DNA of 7,260 bases from Clostridia bacterium (GTDB lineage Bacteria; Bacillota_A; Clostridia; Oscillospirales; CAG-272): assembly GCA_017626655.1 (NCBI GenBank), contig JAGAIH010000310.1, positions 1 through 7,260 on the forward strand. Direction: 5' to 3'. Shown here piece after piece: positions 5,777-7,260 of this stretch (the first letter of the stretch is position 1; the number at the start of each line of letters is the position of its first letter). The position numbers and the translations under genes are program-made. The notes beneath the pieces are model-generated. The model ran no database searches and had not been told where the DNA came from. It was given only the letters and a program-made list of their open reading frames with translations.

Positions 5777-6154
5777 TTATTTTTTATTCTTCTCAATTAA
5801 AAACTCCGCATACCGCCGAAGCTCCGCCACCTGCTCCTCGGTCAAACCTTCCACAAGATCGCCGAGAACAGCCAAAGCGGCCTCCTTAGAGTCATCCTGT
5901 ACGGGTGGCTCTTTTTTGCTGGGGTCGATTAAAGCGATAGGGTCGGGATCGTCTACAAGCTCTAACAAATACGATGCGGTTGTGCCGAGATAGTCGGCAA
6001 TTCGCTGTATAACATCCGCGTCGGGGTAATTGTTATTTTTCTCCCAGTATTTGATTTGGTTGATGCCAATCCCCAAATCTGCGCTAATTTGCTTTTTTGT
6101 GATCTTTTTTTCTTTCATCAGCGATAACATTCTGTCCGGAAACATTTCTTTCAT
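5777..6154 (-). CDS. XRE-family repressor of the lysogeny-type switch
   Basis: The product is 125 aa from ATG 6154, or 122 aa from ATG 6145. AAGGAG is only 2 bases from the first ATG and about 11 from the second, so the true start is open. The frame continues to 6241 but would run through the operators, so that start is rejected. Residues 9-66 form an XRE helix-turn-helix domain (ITKKQISADLGIGINQIKYW, then IADYLGTTASYLLE). A proline-rich linker (about 70-88) leads to a C-terminal helical region (LTEEQVAELRRYAEFLIEKN) likely used for dimerization. No self-cleaving peptidase domain is present. It is transcribed away from the Cro-like operon, and three TCAC/GTGA sites lie between them. I infer that it represses the rightward promoter at 6235. 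Release could depend on a separate protease (ImmA-like) or an antirepressor, neither seen in this window. Confidence 0.9.
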   Translation of the reverse strand: MKEMFPDRMLSLMKEKKITKKQISADLGIGINQIKYWEKNNNYPDADVIQRIADYLGTTASYLLELVDDPDPIALIDPSKKEPPVQDDSKEAALAVLGDLVEGLTEEQVAELRRYAEFLIEKNKK

Positions 6155-6168
6155 TTCTCCTTGTGAAT

Positions 6169-6187
6169 AATCACCAAACAGGTGATT
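6169..6187. promoter_or_regulatory. Operator O1
   Basis: AATCACC-AAACA-GGTGATT is a perfect 7-5-7 inverted repeat 15 bp ahead of the repressor start codon. It shares its geometry and TCAC/GTGA arms with the site at 6241-6259. A repressor bound here could limit transcription of its own gene. Confidence 0.7.
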
Positions 6188-6208
6188 TTGTTTTTGTGTA
6201 AATGGTAG

Positions 6209-6228
6209 ATTCACCATGTTTAGTGATT
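6209..6228. promoter_or_regulatory. Operator O2 (imperfect)
   Basis: ATTCACC and AGTGATT arms are present but the gap between TCAC and GTGA is 8 bp instead of the 7 bp in O1 and O3. It is probably a weaker site for the same repressor. It sits just upstream of the rightward -35 box. Confidence 0.5.
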
Positions 6229-6234
6229 TTTCTG

Positions 6235-6263
6235 TTGACAAATCACTACTTTAGTGATATAAT
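6235..6263 (+). promoter_or_regulatory. Rightward early promoter with operator in the spacer
   Basis: TTGACA (6235-6240), exactly 17 bp, TATAAT (6258-6263): both hexamers match consensus. The O3 operator fills the spacer and runs into the -10, so repressor binding would directly block RNA polymerase. It drives the Cro-like gene at 6453 through a leader of about 180 bases. Confidence 0.85.
6241..6259. promoter_or_regulatory. Operator O3 inside the rightward promoter
   Basis: AATCACT-ACTTT-AGTGATA has 7-bp arms that are complementary except at the outermost pair, with the same 7-5-7 geometry as O1. It starts directly after TTGACA and overlaps the first two bases of TATAAT. Confidence 0.75.
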
Positions 6264-6328
6264 AATAGCACACCACCCGAAAGGCTCTCGCCCAGCCGCC
6301 GAGTGACGAACGGTTTCTTGTGTGTCAT
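6251..6328 (-). CDS. Possible 25-aa leader ORF ahead of the repressor gene
   Basis: Downstream of the leftward promoter at 6396-6425, an ATG at 6328 opens a 25-codon frame (MTHKKPFVTRRLGESLSGGV, then LLLYH) that stops at 6251. Its candidate ribosome site GGGGGAG (6333-6339, four bases from ATG) is in the 3' arm of a stable hairpin, so it may be masked. The frame is very short and could be chance. Confidence 0.25.
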   Translation of the reverse strand: MTHKKPFVTRRLGESLSGGVLLLYH

Positions 6329-6334
6329 TCTTCT

Positions 6335-6356
6335 CCCCCGCTGTCAAAGGCGGGGG
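6335..6356. repeat. GC-rich stem-loop between the facing promoters
   Basis: CCCCCGC (6335-6341) pairs with GCGGGGG (6350-6356) around an 8-base loop. No T-run follows on either strand, so it is not a standard terminator. It would form in both opposing transcripts. The rest of the 6264-6452 leader has a repeated ATAGCACAC (6265-6273, 6399-6407) and no recognised riboswitch. Confidence 0.6.
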
Positions 6357-6395
6357 AAAGAAAACGGCAACACTTCACCAAGTTAAGCAAAAACC

Positions 6396-6425
6396 ATTAT
6401 AGCACACGGTTCGGGTAAATGTCAA
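6396..6425 (-). promoter_or_regulatory. Leftward promoter facing the early promoter, likely for the repressor
   Basis: Read leftward: TTGACA (6420-6425), 18 bp, TGC-TATAAT with the hexamer at 6396-6401. Both hexamers match consensus and the -10 is extended. It points at the repressor gene, about 235 bases away, and its transcript must cross the rightward promoter and all three operators. The 11-mer TGTGCTATAAT is identical to that in the promoter of the 58-aa gene. Confidence 0.7.
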
Positions 6426-6452
6426 TAGATTTATGTTAAGAAAGGAGGAAAA

Positions 6453-6683
6453 ATGTTTATTTTCAATTGCAAAAAGGCAAAGGAGCTTATGGAGTCAAAG
6501 TCAATTGACCAGCAGGATATGGCTGTAGCCTTGGATTGTAGCGAGGGGTTTGTGAGCGGACTCCTCAACGGCAACAAGCAGCCCAGCTCTGATGCCGCCT
6601 GCCGGATCTCAAAACTGCTTGGCGTTTCCGTGGACTCCCTGTTTGAAGACACCAACGAAATGCTGGCCAACCGCAACCACTAA
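6453..6683 (+). CDS. Cro-like small XRE DNA-binding protein
   Basis: The product is 76 aa from ATG 6453, with AAAGGAGG at 6441-6448 giving a strong ribosome site. Nearly the whole protein is one XRE helix-turn-helix domain (about 7-66): AKELMESKSIDQQDMAVALD, CSEGFVSGLLNGNKQPSSDA, then ISKLLGVSVDSLFED. No extra domain follows, as expected for a Cro-type protein. It is the first gene of the rightward operon under the O3-controlled promoter, across the control region from the XRE repressor. By analogy with phage switches it would oppose that repressor or down-regulate the early promoter. Which of the three operators it prefers cannot be read from sequence. It is followed 24 bp later by another small HTH gene. 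Confidence 0.88.
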   Translation: MFIFNCKKAKELMESKSIDQQDMAVALDCSEGFVSGLLNGNKQPSSDAACRISKLLGVSVDSLFEDTNEMLANRNH

Positions 6684-6707
6684 ACCAAAAGAAGAAAGGA
6701 ACACACA

Positions 6708-6998
6708 ATGGCAACCATAACGAAAACCGAACGCCGCGAGAAGCTGGCGAGAAACATCAACATCATCATGGAGACCTACAAGATCACCATAAAAGAACTT
6801 GCCGCAGAGCTTGACCGTGATCGGCATACCGTATACCTCCATCTCAAATGTCCGTGGCTGTTTACCGTCGAGGACTTGGAGCACATCGCCGAGATCGGCG
6901 GCGTAACCGTGGAGGAGCTTATGAGCGGCGACCTGGTTAAGACGGTGCGGGTTGTTGACTACAGAAAAATCAAGAAGAACAAGGAGAAAACGATATGA
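6708..6998 (+). CDS. Second small HTH protein of the early operon
   Basis: The product is 96 aa from ATG 6708, with GAAAGGA about eight bases upstream. Residues 10-74 look like a diverged XRE-type helix-turn-helix: KLARNINIIMETYKITIKEL, AAELDRDRHTVYLHLK, then TVEDLEHIAEIGGVTVEELM. The recognition helix (DRHTVYLHL) is unlike those of the other three regulators here, so its target site probably differs. The C-terminus is basic (YRKIKKNKEK), which may add DNA contacts. The stop codon overlaps the ATG of the next gene (ATGA at 6995-6998), so translation is coupled. It could be a second early regulator or an excision or replication accessory factor; nothing in the sequence decides this. Confidence 0.82.
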   Translation: MATITKTERREKLARNINIIMETYKITIKELAAELDRDRHTVYLHLKCPWLFTVEDLEHIAEIGGVTVEELMSGDLVKTVRVVDYRKIKKNKEKTI

Positions 6999-7260
6999 AT
7001 TACACACTTGAAAAGCTCAAAAAAATGATGGACGAGAACGGCGGCTCCCTCGACCTTCGCGACACCGCCATCACGGCACTCCCCGATGGCCTCACGGTTG
7101 GCGGCTCCCTCGACCTTCGCGGCACCGCCATCACGGCACTCCCCGATGGCCTCACGGTTGGCGGCTACCTCGACCTTGAAGGGTGCACCGCCATCACGGC
7201 ACTCCCCGATGGCCTCACGGTTGGCGGCTCCCTCTACCTTCGCGGCACCGCCATCACGGC
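6995..7260 (+). CDS. LRR-type repeat protein encoded by tandem 60-bp repeats, 3' end outside the window
   Basis: ATG at 6995 overlaps the previous stop codon, and AAGGAG at 6981-6986 serves as the ribosome site. Eighty-eight codons are visible. A short N-terminus (MNYTLEKLKKMMDENG) leads into repeats of about 20 residues, GGSLDLRGTAITALPDGLTV, with leucine/isoleucine spacing like a short leucine-rich repeat solenoid. Changes between copies fall mainly at S/Y, D/Y, R/E and D/G positions. The third copy has one extra residue (LEGCTA). I recall similar LPDGLTVGGSLDL repeats in phage and prophage proteins of unknown function, usually with a distinct C-terminal region, which cannot be seen here. 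No signal peptide is present, so it is probably cytoplasmic. Early co-expression with two HTH proteins suggests a role in takeover of, or interaction with, host proteins; that is inference. Confidence 0.8.
   Translation, partial: MNYTLEKLKKMMDENGGSLDLRDTAITALPDGLTVGGSLDLRGTAITALPDGLTVGGYLDLEGCTAITALPDGLTVGGSLYLRGTAIT
7040..7260 (+). repeat. Tandem in-frame 60/63-bp DNA repeats
   Basis: Units begin at 7040, 7100, 7160 and 7223; the third is 63 bp and the fourth is cut by the window edge. Units 1 and 2 differ at one base, and the visible part of unit 4 differs from unit 2 at one base. Such near-identity, including third codon positions, points to recent expansion or ongoing homogenization. Unit lengths are multiples of three, so copy-number change keeps the frame. 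Confidence 0.92.

Larger units (their letters stand above)
2330..7260. mobile_element. Left part of an integrated element (prophage or ICE/IME), right end outside the window
   Basis: The boundary is set by the interruption of the gene at 2273. The content is typical of a temperate element's control end: large serine recombinase, membrane-linked XRE regulator, membrane accessory genes, XRE repressor, operator array and a Cro-like early operon. No structural phage gene, relaxase or replication gene is visible, so prophage and conjugative or mobilizable element cannot be told apart. Confidence 0.7.

Noticed and set aside
6155..6241. N-terminal extension of the XRE repressor to 6241
   Set aside because: The added residues are encoded by the operator array and lack a ribosome site; the HTH domain starts right after residue 1 of the shorter form.
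6335..6356. Hairpin as an intrinsic terminator
   Set aside because: Neither strand has a T-run after the stem, and terminating here would cut off the Cro-like operon or the repressor from its best promoter.
6609..7007. 132-aa leftward ORF
   Set aside because: It is antisense to two HTH genes that have good ribosome sites and recognisable domains.
7040..7260. CRISPR-like array
   Set aside because: The repeats are contiguous 60/63-bp units without spacers, and they keep one reading frame encoding an LRR pattern.

Overview
The window looks like the chromosome of a spore-forming gut Clostridia bacterium (Oscillospiraceae-like). The grounds are strong AAGGAGG ribosome binding sites, a BspA-type LRR surface protein, a small cysteine-rich DUF6472-type protein, and a gene pair I associate with clostridial spore/cell-wall biology. 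A mobile element has been captured at its left end. This taxonomic reading is inference; there is no rRNA gene to confirm it.

Region 1 (1-2330) is host DNA. A leftward LRR surface-protein gene runs off the left edge (start 1359). Behind it is a leftward 74-aa DUF6472-type gene with a near-consensus promoter. Reading right are a 161-aa carboxypeptidase-regulatory-like gene (1772-2257) and, 15 bp later, the first ~20 codons of a SpoIID-like peptidoglycan-binding protein gene that ends abruptly near 2330.

Region 2 (about 2330 to beyond 7260) is the left part of an integrated element (prophage or ICE/IME). A 492-aa large serine recombinase sits with its 3' end against the junction and follows a membrane-anchored XRE regulator in the same leftward operon. 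A 58-aa gene with its own promoter and terminator diverges from that regulator. Next comes a leftward pair of AT-rich, two-helix membrane proteins that are diverged copies of one another. A lysogeny-type switch follows: a leftward XRE repressor (start 6154), three TCAC/GTGA operators, and two consensus-like promoters that face each other. The rightward operon holds a Cro-sized XRE protein, a second small HTH protein and, coupled by an ATGA overlap, an LRR protein built from near-identical 60-bp DNA repeats that runs off the right edge.

Taken together, the element carries two regulatory modules: one tied to recombinase expression and one to early gene expression. A probable membrane accessory cassette lies between them. 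The points most worth following are the insertion inside a probable sporulation/cell-wall gene by a serine recombinase (the arrangement of developmentally excised elements such as SPbeta in spsM), the membrane-tethered regulator beside the recombinase, the paralogous membrane pair, and the compact operator/promoter switch.
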